NCBI GenBank assembly: GCA_963556255.1
Contig: OY744616.1
Location: 667,777 to 731,776, forward strand
Direction of reading: 5' to 3'
DNA length: 64,000 nt
Source of the DNA: Allolobophora icterica
Lineage: Eukaryota > Annelida > Clitellata > Crassiclitellata > Lumbricidae
In this document: positions 10,430-20,775 of the stretch, piece by piece
Layout: each line of letters starts with the position of its first letter
Numbering within the stretch: position 1 is the first letter of the stretch
Notes under the pieces: generated by a model
Databases searched by the model: none
The model's input: only the letters and a program-made list of their open reading frames with translations
What the model was told of the DNA's origin: nothing
Made by a program: the position numbers and the translations under genes

Positions 10430-11066
10430 TATGTCAGATCAGAGGGGGTTTCCAGGGAGTAGTCCAAAAGAGGTCCAAGTCCGATTTCCAGTAGCCCAAA
10501 CCAAATCAGGGGGGTTCCAGAGATTAGTCCAAAAGAGGTCCAAGTCCGATTTCCAGGGTACCAGATCAGGAGAGGCAGAGCAGCTGTCAAGGCGGGTGTC
10601 GTTTACGGCGAGAATAATTGGAAGGCGGAGGATCAGATGAGTCAGGGTAGGAGTACTTGAAAAGGTGAGACTTTAGTTTTGAGTGGAAAGCCCGAAGGGT
10701 GATAGATAGAGGAACATGAAGATGAGGATGAAGGACGGGTTGCAATGATGATGGAGGCACTGAGAAACTGCGGAATTCAGAGGGAGATCATTCCAGAGGC
10801 GTGGTGCTGTGTTGGATATGGCTCGGTTGGAGAACTTGAGATGTGTAGTGACTGGGGATCGAGAAAGACTGAGATTGGAGTAGGCTATGATCGGGTGGAG
10901 CGGGTTGTTTGAATGGTGAAGAGATCACGAAGGTACTTGGGCTGGGAATATTGTAGGGAGTTGTAGGTTAGTGATAGGACTTTGAAGCTTGGGATTTTTA
11001 ACCAGTGGTCCCTTTCGGTTGAAAACAGCGGTATATGATTGATGTGAAAAATTCTAATAATAATAG
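10430..11066 (-). pseudogene. Decayed LINE C-terminal fragment (CR1/L2-like)
   Basis: Minus-strand frames read IPSFKVLSLTYNSLQ, PKYLRDLFTIQ and similar, the LHWLP-to-'YL-DLI' region at the end of CR1/L2-like reverse transcriptases. The same sequence, more complete, recurs at 35,330-36,000. A ~70-bp stretch is tandemly duplicated at 10,445-10,560. The LTR element at 11,067 inserted into this fragment; multiple stops and indels. Confidence 0.6.
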
Positions 11067-11356
11067 TGTCAGCTCTATTAAACCGACCAACTGAGTCAAA
11101 CACAAGTTATGACTGATTTAATAATATCACCTACGATCTTTATACACAGGATACATACACAGGCATGCACATACAGCTCTTGCGATTGGCTAAGTCCGTA
11201 TGCACTATGCTAATTATACATTGTCCTATCCTAGCAAAGTCTTTATATAGCTATACTGTCATTATACTATACAAGCATATACATAATTACATATAAACCA
11301 CGCCTACCCACTCTAGAGCCTAACAAAACACCTACCCACAATTAATGCATATGACA
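11067..11356 (-). repeat. 3' LTR of the Gmr1-like element
   Basis: Begins and ends TG...CA (minus strand TGTCATATGC ... GAGCTGACA). By eye it is identical over 290 bp to 16,281-16,570. It contains a minus-strand TATA box, GCTATATAAAGAC. Confidence 0.95.
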
Positions 11357-11378
11357 TACCTCTTATCCTTCTTTTTCA
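11357..11378 (-). other. Polypurine tract
   Basis: Minus strand AAAAAGAAGGATAAGAGG lies just upstream of the 3' LTR, the expected place for plus-strand priming of an LTR element. Confidence 0.75.
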
Positions 11379-11534
11379 AGTTTGCAAATCATATAAATTT
11401 GCAAACTTGAATACAATGCAATTATCAACACAAAATAATTCAAAACACATAAAAACACAAAAACACACAGATTATACACTACATATGTTTTCCCTGGGTC
11501 CATATGTACATTACATTACACTTTAGGCCCTAAT

Positions 11535-12403
11535 CTAAAGTCTAGAAAGGCAGTCCGCTCCACATTCAATTTCCCTTCTTGTAGGCCTATTTAATTTCTC
11601 AATCAAAGGCTTGTAGCGTACTAGCTTGGCTGGTTTAAACATGGTCGTGCTTAAGTAGGTCAGAGGATTATGATCTGTGTATACCATTATGTAGGAGCCC
11701 AAAATACTATCTTTTAATTTGGACAACGCCCAAACAACGGCATATGCTTCTTGCCCAATTTTGTTGGCTAGCAGTCAATTTCTGGCTGATAAAATAATCT
11801 GGCCTGTTATACGGTCAGCACTACAACCAATAGCTTGTTGGCCACCAATACACATGATTCGAACTGTTGTACCTCTTTACGCATGCACATTTTTATACTA
11901 ATAAAAATAAACAATGCTAATAATAAACACGAATAGCTCTGACTGTCTGGATCACAACTGAATCTCTCTATCTGTCATGAGTTATCCCCAAACAGTCCAT
12001 TTCAGGGACATAGGCCTACTGATGTAGCTGTGCAGGATTTACCAACACCTACCTCACATGCTATCACAATACAACTAACCTAACTGAAATATTTCAAATA
12101 CAACATTATGGCACAAACAATGCTTCAATTCATCAAATGCTTTCTGATGATCTTCTGTCCAGCACACACTTTCAGGCTTTTTCTTTACAGTTTCATCAGT
12201 TAATGTTTTCGCAATTTTGGCAAAATCTTTTATGAATTGTCTGTACTAACTACACTACACAAATCAAGCGTCTCAATTGCGTCTTAGTTAATGGTCTAGT
12301 CATCTCTGTCATTGTCTTCAGTTTGTCGAGGTCCATTTTCTTATGACTCGAACTAATCACGTGTCCAATTAACACTTCAATCAAACAATAAAATGACATT
12401 AGC
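11535..12403 (-). pseudogene. RT thumb and RNase H remnant of the Gmr1-like element
   Basis: Going 5' to 3' on the minus strand: IGHVISS and KKMDLDKLKTMTEMTRPLT (about 12,390-12,270), SVCWTEDHQKAFDEL-like sequence (about 12,150), then YTDHNPLTYLSTTMFKPAKL and ECGADCLSRL at 11,535-11,680. These are the connection/thumb and RNase H motifs of a Ty3/gypsy polymerase. Frames are broken by stops and indels. The preceding long ORF ends inside the RT N-terminus, so the palm region with the catalytic aspartates is deleted. The GAD-LSR ending is normally the junction to integrase in standard gypsy order; here the ORF ends with the element. Confidence 0.8.
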
Positions 12404-15400
12404 TTAATCAACTTTCATACGAATTTCATCAACAATAGACATCGAATATTGACATTCAATTGTAAAACTATCGATATGATAGTCACAAGCCACTCGAAGC
12501 GAACCATCCTTTTTCTTTACTTTCGCCAATGGCGCAGCCAGAAGGCTGTTCGACGTCTTCATGACGCCTATGGCATTTAGATCCTTGATCTGTCTCTTGA
12601 CTTCAGATCGATAAATCAGTGGTACACGGTACGCAGAAAACTCTTTCGGTACACAGTCAGAACGCAGATTAACTTCATGTTCTACGACAGTACACAAATC
12701 AAATTTGTCAGAAAAACTATCAGAATATTTATACAAAACATTCAACAATTGTTTCTGTTGTATAACAATCAAATGATCAATTTGTTTATGACCCATTTGC
12801 AACGGCTTAGTTTCGGTTTCAGTTTTCACTGGAATTTCATGTATCTTTCCACACGCTTCATTTTCGTCCACAACATGGCCACATGATAATGCTCTTGTTA
12901 CAAATCTGCATATTTTATTTGCAAGTGCAACCCTTTTACTACCATCGCCCATGTCAACCAAATATGAGCCCTTTGATGTTTTCTGCAAAACGTTGCAAGG
13001 ACCATGCCATCTAGACATTACTTTGTTAGATGGGGTGGGGAACAAAACAAAAACGGTGTCCCCCGGTTCAAAAGATTTCTCCTTAGCATATTTATTGTAC
13101 TGGTGGTTAGGCCTATATTGTTCTTGATTCAACTGAGTATGTATGCCAGCTTTTTTCAAAGCTTTGATTTGGCACACAGCGCAGGGCTTACACCACTCAC
13201 TGTTATCCTGCCTCACTGCGGGCCAAACAAAAGATAAACTGATTCTCTTTCGTGGAATGGGAGCAATTGGCACTCGATCTAGCGTTAACTTTCTGCTTTT
13301 TAATCGACATTCGGCACAGGACTTACACCGGTCCTTTATCTCATTTCTGATCGACGGCCAAATAAAAGACAAACATATCCGCTCACGGGTTTTCTCCTCG
13401 GCAAAATGCTTTCCCAAAACTGATGCATGTGCCAATTTCTTTATCTGCATCCGCCTTTCCTCTGGCACAGCCAACTGTAATACGATCTGCCCAGTTATAA
13501 TGGCTCGTTTATGTAACAGACCATTACACAAACAAAATTCAGAATTATCTTCCCTCGCCTTATCAAACCATTTCCGCAAAGACTCATCTTCCTGTTGTCG
13601 CTTGCCAAACAAAACCGAGTCTGATAAACCTACAGGCTGTTGTAGTTGTTGCTGTGATGATGTTACTTGCTGTTGTGATGATAATGTATTATTATCTACA
13701 CCATTTTCAGTTTTCTCTGTGTCAAAAAGACTACCCAACTGTAAATCTGTTGTATCAGATTTCTCCAAATTATCTGCCTCTTCACTTTGGCTTACTTCTT
13801 TACTCATCTCTTGTTCAGCTTTTCTCTTTTGTGTTCTCGTCATTACATTTGACTGCACCTGTGCGTCCAACATAGGAATTTGTGGCAACGCCATCAACTC
13901 GTTTACGACCTCGGGATGAAGCAAAAAATGTTCTTTTCCCGTCATGTTTTCAACAACTGCACATATGATTGGCAAAAATGGTCCTATGTTTATCCACTTG
14001 TCCTTGTCCGTTTCTTCATTCGCCATTCTCAATTCAAGCTTGACCAATCTAGCCGAAACAGGTTTTCCCGCTGCACACTGAAGGCTTACCATACCCATTT
14101 CTTCCACAGGCATGCCTTGTATTACCTCCTGACTAAGCACGGGAATTTCTGTCCCAGAATCCACAAGACAATTTATCCGTCTATTTTCACTTCCATTCTG
14201 TCTGATCTCCACTGCCACATGTTGTAAAGTCGCTTTTTTAAGAACCACATCAGGCTTAGGGCAATTAAAATTTTCTTCCTTCATTCTTTCATTCTCTGCC
14301 CTGCTTGTCTTTCTTTCATTCTCCACCACACACTTCATTACGACCTTCGCTTCAGTCTCGGTCGATTCCAAATTTTCACTTTCTGGTCTGTTAATCACCT
14401 GAATAACCGGTGTTTCCATATCTTCTAATGCACACGCCCTAGAAGAAACTTCTTTTGATTGCATTTTCCAGCAATTCTTCAAAAGATGTGACTTATCACC
14501 ACAAGCCCAGCACCTTCTCTCACTCTTTTCTGCAGTAAAACCTTTCTTCTCTTCAGGTCTTACATACTTATTCGGAAACACCTTTTCCTTAACAGACATG
14601 TCCTTCATGCCTCCATTACCTTGAACCTTGCCCTGCTGTACGTAATTCTCTTGCGGTTTTGGTGGACTGTAAAATGCTTTCGGTTGACCCAAATAACCAA
14701 TTTTATTATTCACGTGGAGATCGGCCAACTCGGCGATAACATCAGATGTCAAACAATCTGTTCCCTCTTTCATTAGAACAAACTGAAGTGGTCCCGGTCC
14801 CAAGGATTCTTTCAGCCTATCGGCCACCATTAGATCGGCCAGCTTTTCAAAGCTCTGTTTGACATCTCTGCTGCGTAAATAATAATTTAAAATGTTCTTT
14901 AATCTGGTGTTAAACAGAGTAAAAGTCTCATCAGGCAATTTTTTGGCCTCAAAGAAATTCGATCTGTACTGAAGGGGAGTGAGTTTAAATTCTCGGAGGA
15001 TGTAATCTTTGACCCGATCATAATCATCATGATCCTGGAAAGCCAATCTGTTTAACACTGCTCTTGCTTTGTATGTCATTAAGGGTAAGAGCAGTTTTAC
15101 CCAGAACGCCTTCTCGACTTTAAAGCTTCTGAAAGCATTCTCAACCGTTTCAAAATACAGGGGTATGTCTCCCAAATCAGCAGGCATCCTAGGTAAAACA
15201 TGCTTCATTGCATCACCTAGCCTTTTCATTTTCACAATAGGCGTTTTATCCTCCTCTTCCTTCTTTCTTACTCTTTCTTCTTCACGCTCTCTCCATTTCA
15301 ATCTTTCTGTCTCCATGTTCTCCATATACATCTGTAATTGTTTTTTCTGAAATGCCATCTCCTCCTTTCTCATCTCCTCTCTTCTTAAAGCCATTTCTTT

Positions 15401-15481
15401 CAAAGCCATTGCTTCTCTTCTCTCCTCCCTCTTCAGCGCCATATCCTCCATTCTCAATCTCTCCTCTCGATCTGCACTCAT
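12404..15481 (-). CDS. Gag-protease-integrase-RT polyprotein of a Gmr1-like retroelement (core-deleted)
   Basis: One open frame of 1,025 residues. Residues 1-75 form a Glu/Arg/Met-rich coiled coil. Residues 88-265 are a helical SCAN-like capsid (FWVKLLLPLMTYKARAVLNR; LREFKLTPLQYR). A CX2CX4HX4C zinc knuckle follows (C324, C327, H332, C337). The protease has DSG at 441-443. The integrase H2C2 finger is at H685, H692, C722, C725, followed by a second half-copy (FVWPAVRQ, C764-C770). A GPY/F-like domain is at 805-835 (EPGDTVFVLFPTPSNKVMSR). The RT N-terminus is at 944-1025. The D,D-35-E core is absent. The frame overlaps the upstream frame by ATGA. It works on its own RNA inside virus-like particles in autonomous relatives; this copy cannot encode a complete polymerase. 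Confidence 0.85.
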   Translation of the reverse strand: MSADREERLRMEDMALKREERREAMALKEMALRREEMRKEEMAFQKKQLQMYMENMETERLKWREREEERVRKKEEEDKTPIVKMKRLGDAMKHVLPRMPADLGDIPLYFETVENAFRSFKVEKAFWVKLLLPLMTYKARAVLNRLAFQDHDDYDRVKDYILREFKLTPLQYRSNFFEAKKLPDETFTLFNTRLKNILNYYLRSRDVKQSFEKLADLMVADRLKESLGPGPLQFVLMKEGTDCLTSDVIAELADLHVNNKIGYLGQPKAFYSPPKPQENYVQQGKVQGNGGMKDMSVKEKVFPNKYVRPEEKKGFTAEKSERRCWACGDKSHLLKNCWKMQSKEVSSRACALEDMETPVIQVINRPESENLESTETEAKVVMKCVVENERKTSRAENERMKEENFNCPKPDVVLKKATLQHVAVEIRQNGSENRRINCLVDSGTEIPVLSQEVIQGMPVEEMGMVSLQCAAGKPVSARLVKLELRMANEETDKDKWINIGPFLPIICAVVENMTGKEHFLLHPEVVNELMALPQIPMLDAQVQSNVMTRTQKRKAEQEMSKEVSQSEEADNLEKSDTTDLQLGSLFDTEKTENGVDNNTLSSQQQVTSSQQQLQQPVGLSDSVLFGKRQQEDESLRKWFDKAREDNSEFCLCNGLLHKRAIITGQIVLQLAVPEERRMQIKKLAHASVLGKHFAEEKTRERICLSFIWPSIRNEIKDRCKSCAECRLKSRKLTLDRVPIAPIPRKRISLSFVWPAVRQDNSEWCKPCAVCQIKALKKAGIHTQLNQEQYRPNHQYNKYAKEKSFEPGDTVFVLFPTPSNKVMSRWHGPCNVLQKTSKGSYLVDMGDGSKRVALANKICRFVTRALSCGHVVDENEACGKIHEIPVKTETETKPLQMGHKQIDHLIVIQQKQLLNVLYKYSDSFSDKFDLCTVVEHEVNLRSDCVPKEFSAYRVPLIYRSEVKRQIKDLNAIGVMKTSNSLLAAPLAKVKKKDGSLRVACDYHIDSFTIECQYSMSIVDEIRMKVD

Positions 15482-15756
15482 CCTTCTTTGCCTCTCCCCT
15501 CTAACTCTCTACTCTCTTCTTCCACTTTTGCAAACGCTCCTTCATATTCCTCTCCTTCTTCTGCAATCCACGCCATAGCCAACTCTTCCAAAAGTGCTTC
15601 TCTGTCAAGCAAAAGCAATTCATCCTCAGACTTACCATACCTTACCAACGCTTCTCTGACCCTCTCGGTCGACATTTTCTTTAACTGAGCTCTTCTTTCT
15701 CTTGACGCGTTATTCAAGAACCAAATAATCAGTACACAAAGCAAAATTACACACAA
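15478..15756 (-). CDS. N-terminal gag frame of the Gmr1-like element
   Basis: 92 codons reading MCVILLCVLIIWFLNNASRE, then STERVREALVRYGKSEDELL and an acidic tail ending EGRGKEG. It stops in a TGA that overlaps the ATG of the long polyprotein by four bases (ATGA). The Arg/Glu-rich helix fits a gag N-terminus. Either it is a separate small frame or the two frames were one and a -1 shift divides them. The natural start may be the internal Met of KKMSTERV at about 15,675. Confidence 0.6.
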   Translation of the reverse strand: MCVILLCVLIIWFLNNASRERRAQLKKMSTERVREALVRYGKSEDELLLLDREALLEELAMAWIAEEGEEYEGAFAKVEEESRELEGRGKEG

Positions 15757-16259
15757 AAGTGATAATTGTCAAGCTATTGTATACACAAATTCAACTTATC
15801 TTCAACCACGGTTTTCTTTTCTTCCGTTATCGTTGAAATCATCGACAGATCCGGTTGTCTCCGACTTGTTCACCGTCTGTCGATCCAGAACTTCGCCTGT
15901 CGATCCGTTGCACGGCTTGTTCTCCAATTCACGGCACCAGAAATCGTCCGCTTCAGTCACCGCGTGTACTGTTGACCTGGATACCGAACTGCTTGGCTTC
16001 GTCTGATTTCCTTGATCCCGAATCAGCTTGGCCTCCTCCGTTACACCCCAAATCACACAGAAGGCAGCGGATACGACTCAGACCTAAATATGATCAGCCC
16101 TTATCGCATCCACTAACCAACCGCTGATTTCCGTCCGAGTTCGACTTGTGGATAGGCCCACTCGACCACTCAGACACAGATAACTATTTTGTTGTAGTTA
16201 TCTCTCTACGTTGGTCACACACAAACAGTCTCTTCTGTTGCGTAGCCAGGGATATTCGC
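15757..16259 (-). other. 5' leader of the Gmr1-like element
   Basis: Untranslated leader between primer-binding site and gag; short open frames here (both strands) do not match retroelement domains. Confidence 0.6.
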
Positions 16260-16277
16260 ATCCCACCGCTGCCACCA
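16260..16277 (-). other. Primer-binding site, tRNA-Leu type
   Basis: Minus strand TGGTGGCAGCGGTGGGAT, three bases inside the 5' LTR. It is complementary to 18 nt of the 3' end (with CCA) of animal tRNA-Leu ending ...CACCGCTGCCA, as I recall that tRNA. Confidence 0.8.
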
Positions 16278-16280
16278 AAA

Positions 16281-16570
16281 TGTCAGCTCTATTAAACCGA
16301 CCAACTGAGTCAAACACAAGTTATGACTGATTTAATAATATCACCTACGATCTTTATACACAGGATACATACACAGGCATGCACATACAGCTCTTGCGAT
16401 TGGCTAAGTCCGTATGCACTATGCTAATTATACATTGTCCTATCCTAGCAAAGTCTTTATATAGCTATACTGTCATTATACTATACAAGCATATACATAA
16501 TTACATATAAACCACGCCTACCCACTCTAGAGCCTAACAAAACACCTACCCACAATTAATGCATATGACA
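16281..16570 (-). repeat. 5' LTR of the Gmr1-like element
   Basis: 290 bp, identical by eye to 11,067-11,356. It is followed on the plus strand by the AATAG target copy. Confidence 0.95.
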
Positions 16571-16575
16571 AATAG

Positions 16576-17500
16576 TAACAAAGATAACAAGAAGAAAGAT
16601 ATTTTTAATTCGATGGGATCCTTAACGTAAAGGTCCCGTGTTTTCAAATTGTGAGCGCAGAGGAGGCATTCATTTACTTTGACGCGTTTGCTATCGGGCC
16701 TACCAAATTATAGGCCTACTGCTTGGTGACAGAGGAACGTAATGAGAAACAACCTGTCCATGGTTGTTTCGTGGAGTCGAACCCACAACTTCCGAATCAT
16801 TGACCAAGCGTGCAGTGAAATATGGGAAATCGGCGATGATGTTATTTCATCTAGTATAGAATTAATTGTTTATTGGCTTGTTTGAAAATTTGTTTAACTA
16901 TAAGCTATATTTTATTAACGTTGAGGAATGCAGGGCTTATTCTAAGGAATTTTCTCAACTGCACATGCGGGACGATTTATGGGGTCTGGGGATTGTGCCT
17001 CCAGTGGGTCCAAGGACAAAGGGATTCGCCACTTTGAAGCGGAAAAGATATGGCATTTAAAACAGTGAATTCGCCTCATTTTTGGCAATGTTTCAGTGCA
17101 TATTAATATTTCAATTTTATGGCTACCGGGTAGACACAATTAATTAAGGCTGTTCAAAGACGATTCATAAACTGCATCTTGACTAGGCTGGCCTAAGCCC
17201 CAAGAAATAAGAAAAGAACCTGACATACCTGTAACTGTCACATATTTATTTCACTTATTCGCCATTCACCAAACATGGAAAGAAGGCGGCAGGCGACTGC
17301 AAGTGGATTTAAATCGTCTGTATAAAATAATATGACAACCTCATCGCCGGCAGAATCTGTGATGATGTCTGTCATGGGAAAAGCAATTTCAAAGGTCAAT
17401 GAGAAAATGACAGACAAAGTCGGCAGATTCTTCGTGCATAGGCCTACGCACGGAGATGCACAGAAATTAACTCTGAGTGCGTTTTCATTTTCGGCAACAG
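16576..17500. other. Dispersed repeat DNA with a tRNA-like B box
   Basis: At 16,755-16,790 the minus strand carries GTGGGTTCGACTCCACG, a tRNA T-arm/B box without a matching full tRNA. The segment 16,806-16,930 ('aaatatgggaaatcggcga', 'ttttattaacgtt') recurs diverged at 31,310-31,430. No gene recognised. Confidence 0.4.
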
Positions 17501-17504
17501 TTGT

Positions 17505-17842
<338 letters not shown>

Positions 17843-18060
17843 TCAGCACTGTTGCGTCTGCTTTCTCATGGAACAGCAGTAAAATGGTAACTGAACAAGA
17901 CTTAGAGTTTCAGGACTTAACGCCAGCATATAAACAAGAATTCTTACATTGTATTGTAGCAAGCCACCAAGAAATTCTTGCAAAAAAACTGACAAGTGAT
18001 GCATTATCCATACGATGGGATGGAATAGACCGTACACAGATTGATATGATTTACGTAATG
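17843..18060 (+). other. Short open frame of unknown nature
   Basis: The frame from 17,884 reads MVTEQDLEFQDLTPAYKQEF, then IRWDGIDRTQIDMIYVMAS before entering a GC-rich repeat. I do not recognise it. Its composition is protein-like, so it may be a transposase or host exon remnant. Confidence 0.3.
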
Positions 18061-18190
18061 GCTAGCCGTGAAATAACTCTCGGCGGTTTTTCGGCTAAGC
18101 CGCAAAATTTCCTGCGGTTTTTCGGCTTGCAGAAATTTTTTCGGCTCGGCGGCTAACGGCGGCGGCTTAGGGTATACCTAGGGCTTCCGT
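18061..18190. repeat. GC-rich CGGCGG/CGGCT repeat
   Basis: Repeated CGGCGG and TTTTTCGGCT motifs ending CTAGGGCTTCC. It resembles the GC-rich arrays at 20,640 and 23,455 in style and may be a diverged relative. Confidence 0.5.
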
Positions 18191-18989
18191 GCTTGTGTGG
18201 CGGGAAAAAAGCGCATAGAACGAAAGACACACCAAAAGTACAAAACAACATTGGTTTAAGGGGATATTAACGGTTTCTCGATACGAATAAGCAGAATGCG
18301 AAGACTCTTTTGGTCAAGATAACACTACCACTATTGCAAAACCAAAAGCATTTTGATCTCTGAACTTAATTATGCCCGCTTAAGTTTAGAATAGCTTGGG
18401 AAATTGGGAGACGCTCTACGCATTTGCAATGTTTCTTGTATATGCCTAGTTGCAGCCACAAAAGCAAAGAAGCCATATAGCCTATAGTCCGACTTACTCG
18501 TTAGTCGTAACTGTTTCGTTTTTAACCTTTACAAACTTGCAATTACTACTTGTACTTAATCTCGTTTGACTAATCGTTATTTGGCTGATTTTGGACTTGG
18601 CGAACCAGTAGGATGGTTTAGGCTTAAATATTCCATGCCTTTATCTGTATTTTTGTACGGTATCTTATGCCAGGAGTTCAAACAGTCGACAGAAGTATAA
18701 AAGTTAATTCAATGCGCTTATAGAGGTGTCTTATACTTTTACCACTAGCTTAATTATTAGCTACTTTCTCTGGTTTATACTGTTAGGTCTACAAAAAGTA
18801 ACTGCACAAAATCTGAATTTTAACTGCACAAATTTCTTCCCCAACTGCACACTTTGTGTCCAGCTGCACGTTAGAATAAGCCCTGGAGGAATGATTGTAA
18901 AGTGCAAGGGTGTAGGTAATCAGACGACCACGCCTGTCATAAAAGTAGACGGAGAGAGAGGGAGATGCGAGGAACGGATAATAGGTCTA
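18191..18989. other. No gene recognised
   Basis: The last ~120 bp ('gaccacgcctgtcataaaag', 'gacggagagaga') match a dispersed repeat also seen at 31,460-31,510. Confidence 0.35.
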
Positions 18990-19987
18990 CAGGGTGGGCC
19001 AAAAAAAGTTAGAACATCTTGTAGCATACTAGTTATTTAAAAATATAATTCAATTAATCATATTGTTTCATGTAATTTTGTTTGCCAAGTATTTAGCTAA
19101 TCAGAAATCATGTTCAATGTGTCCTCCTTGCTTCTCAACGAGTTTTTCTAAGCGTCGACGCCACTCGTTTATGCTACTGTCAATAAAGCGCTGCCCCAGA
19201 TTTCTCCATTCTTCGATTATTGCCAACTTGAGCTGCTCAACTGTGGTAAATTTTCGCCGAAGGTAGACTTTTTCTTGCAAAGCACCCCATAGGTCCCCAT
19301 ATGGCATAATCTACTGGGTTTAAATCAGGACTGTTCGGTGGCCACATGTCTGGCTCGATGAAGTTAACATTCTCCTGACGGAGAAAGTTGATCGTATTTC
19401 TGGCTGTGTGAGATGAAGCTCCGTCTTGCTGTAATGTCCAGTTATGGCGACCACATGTCGCTTGAATTACAGGCAGCAAACCTTGTCTCAGAACATGTTC
19501 ACAATAGTATTCACTGTTTACTTTGACGCCTGGTTCAGCGACCACAATACTAGTTTTCCCCATTCGAGACACACCAACTAATACCATGATACCGCGGCTG
19601 AAATGGTCACGTTCTCGTATAAGTCGACTTTCCTGAACTTGCATTTTCTTTGTTTCAACGGAATAAACACGGTCATTTTGAGAATTAATTGGTCATTCTC
19701 CTAGCACCCCACTGTTTTTCAATTCGCAAATGTTTAATCAGAATACGGTCTTCCGCGGTAGTTTTTGTCATTCTTGGTAAAAAGTTTAAACCTGCAGATG
19801 TAAACAATTGGCATATTAAAAACCAAAGATAGCGTCCGGAAATTGTCGAAATAAAGACATCATATAGCTAAATAGGTAAGTAAGTAAATGACTAAACAAT
19901 TTAAGCTATTATGGCTACAGTTAAACAAATTTTTATGTAATTATATTACTTTTTACGCGATGTTCTCACTTTTTTTGGCCCACCCTG
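18990..19987 (-). mobile_element. mariner-type DNA transposon copy, 998 bp
   Basis: Terminal repeats CAGGGTGGGCCAAAAAAAGT and its inverse ('actttttttggcccaccctg') are flanked by TA on both sides (18,988-18,989; 19,988-19,989). TA target duplication and this TIR style define Tc1/mariner. It encodes a broken transposase on the minus strand. Confidence 0.93.
19101..19771 (-). pseudogene. mariner transposase, internally deleted and frameshifted
   Basis: The start ATG at 19,771 gives MTKTTAEDRILIKHLRIEKQ (N-terminal helix-turn-helix). This then jumps to NDRVYSVETKK and MVLVGVSRMGKTSIV, so the segment with the first catalytic Asp is deleted. The second Asp is in LQQDGASSHTA and the third in WPPNSPDLNPVDYAIWG. 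I count 37 residues between them, suggesting a DD37D (maT-like) type. A duplicated TATGGGG motif (10 extra bases near 19,300) shifts the frame before the C-terminal helices, VYLRRKFTTVEQLKLAIIEE. Not functional. Confidence 0.85.
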
Positions 19988-19989
19988 TA

Positions 19990-20628
19990 TAATATTGATT
20001 TAGAGGAGTTATAAGGGGCGCTACATAAATGGTTGGGTAATCTACGTGGTGAATCTCTACATATGTAACTGTAAGGCAGTATATATATAACATGTATGTG
20101 TTTCATCCAGATAGTGTTCGAGTCCTATTAGTTGAACTCGTCTTGGGTCCCGGCTAAAGCAATCGGTCTTCCGGACAGGTCCCTGGCCCAAGGATCCACG
20201 GTAGGGGTCCCTTTCGGTTGATTCTGCCAAATTACTGTCCCATCTCTGCTCCCTTTTCGAGAAGCCTCGATGGAACACGTGCCCACACCCACGCGAGGTT
20301 CGCACTTCGCAGCATTCGGGCAGGAGTGCGCATCTTGCACGGATCGCTGCGTGGCTAGTGCAGTGCTCGAAGTGGGACGGTATGAAACGGCACCTCTCCT
20401 GGACGGCTGCAAGTATGCCGGAACTTCTCCAGGCGAAAAATCCATACCGGTATGGCCCAAAAACATATCGGTATCTACGGCATGCAAGTCAAACGGCGCC
20501 TATATATTCACAGTGGCGTAGGGATCTGGTGTTTATCAATGCTGACCAATTTTAAACCAAGCAGTTACGTTACGTCTTGGATCAAGAAAGGGCGCAGGTC
20601 TGCCGATGAAACACGTTGTCCCGCCCGA
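19990..20628. other. Unassigned DNA
   Basis: Moderately GC-rich with overlapping short open frames on both strands at 20,130-20,520; no motif recognised. Confidence 0.35.
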
Positions 20629-20639
20629 TCACAGAATAG

Positions 20640-20775
20640 AGCCCTGCGCCGGCCGCGCCGCGCCGCCGCCGCCGCCGCCGACATTTTGTGGACGCCGCCG
20701 CCGCCGATTTTTGTTTGTCGGCGCGCCGCCGCCGCCGCCGCCGCCGACAATCTGTCGGCGCGCCGCCGATGCCAG
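20640..20775. repeat. Left GC-rich (CGCCGC)n array
   Basis: (GCC)n blocks broken by GACATTTTGTGGAC, GATTTTTGTTTGTC and GACAATCTGTC spacers; palindromic GGCGCGCC repeats occur. Confidence 0.85.

Larger units (their letters stand above)
11067..16570 (-). mobile_element. Gmr1-like Ty3/gypsy LTR retrotransposon, internally deleted
   Basis: A complete insertion: identical 290-bp LTRs, 5-bp target duplication AATAG (11,062-11,066 and 16,571-16,575), a primer-binding site complementary to tRNA-Leu and a polypurine tract. Internal order is gag (coiled coil, SCAN-like capsid, zinc knuckle), protease, integrase zinc finger and GPY/F-like end, then reverse transcriptase and RNase H. Integrase before reverse transcriptase is the defining oddity of Gmr1-type elements (established for fish and tunicates). 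The integrase catalytic core and the RT palm with its YxDD box are missing. Identical LTRs mean a recent insertion, so it was probably mobilised in trans. Confidence 0.9.

Noticed and set aside
13004..14227. Plus-strand frames of 77-258 codons
   Set aside because: They lie opposite the retroelement polyprotein and show no domain.
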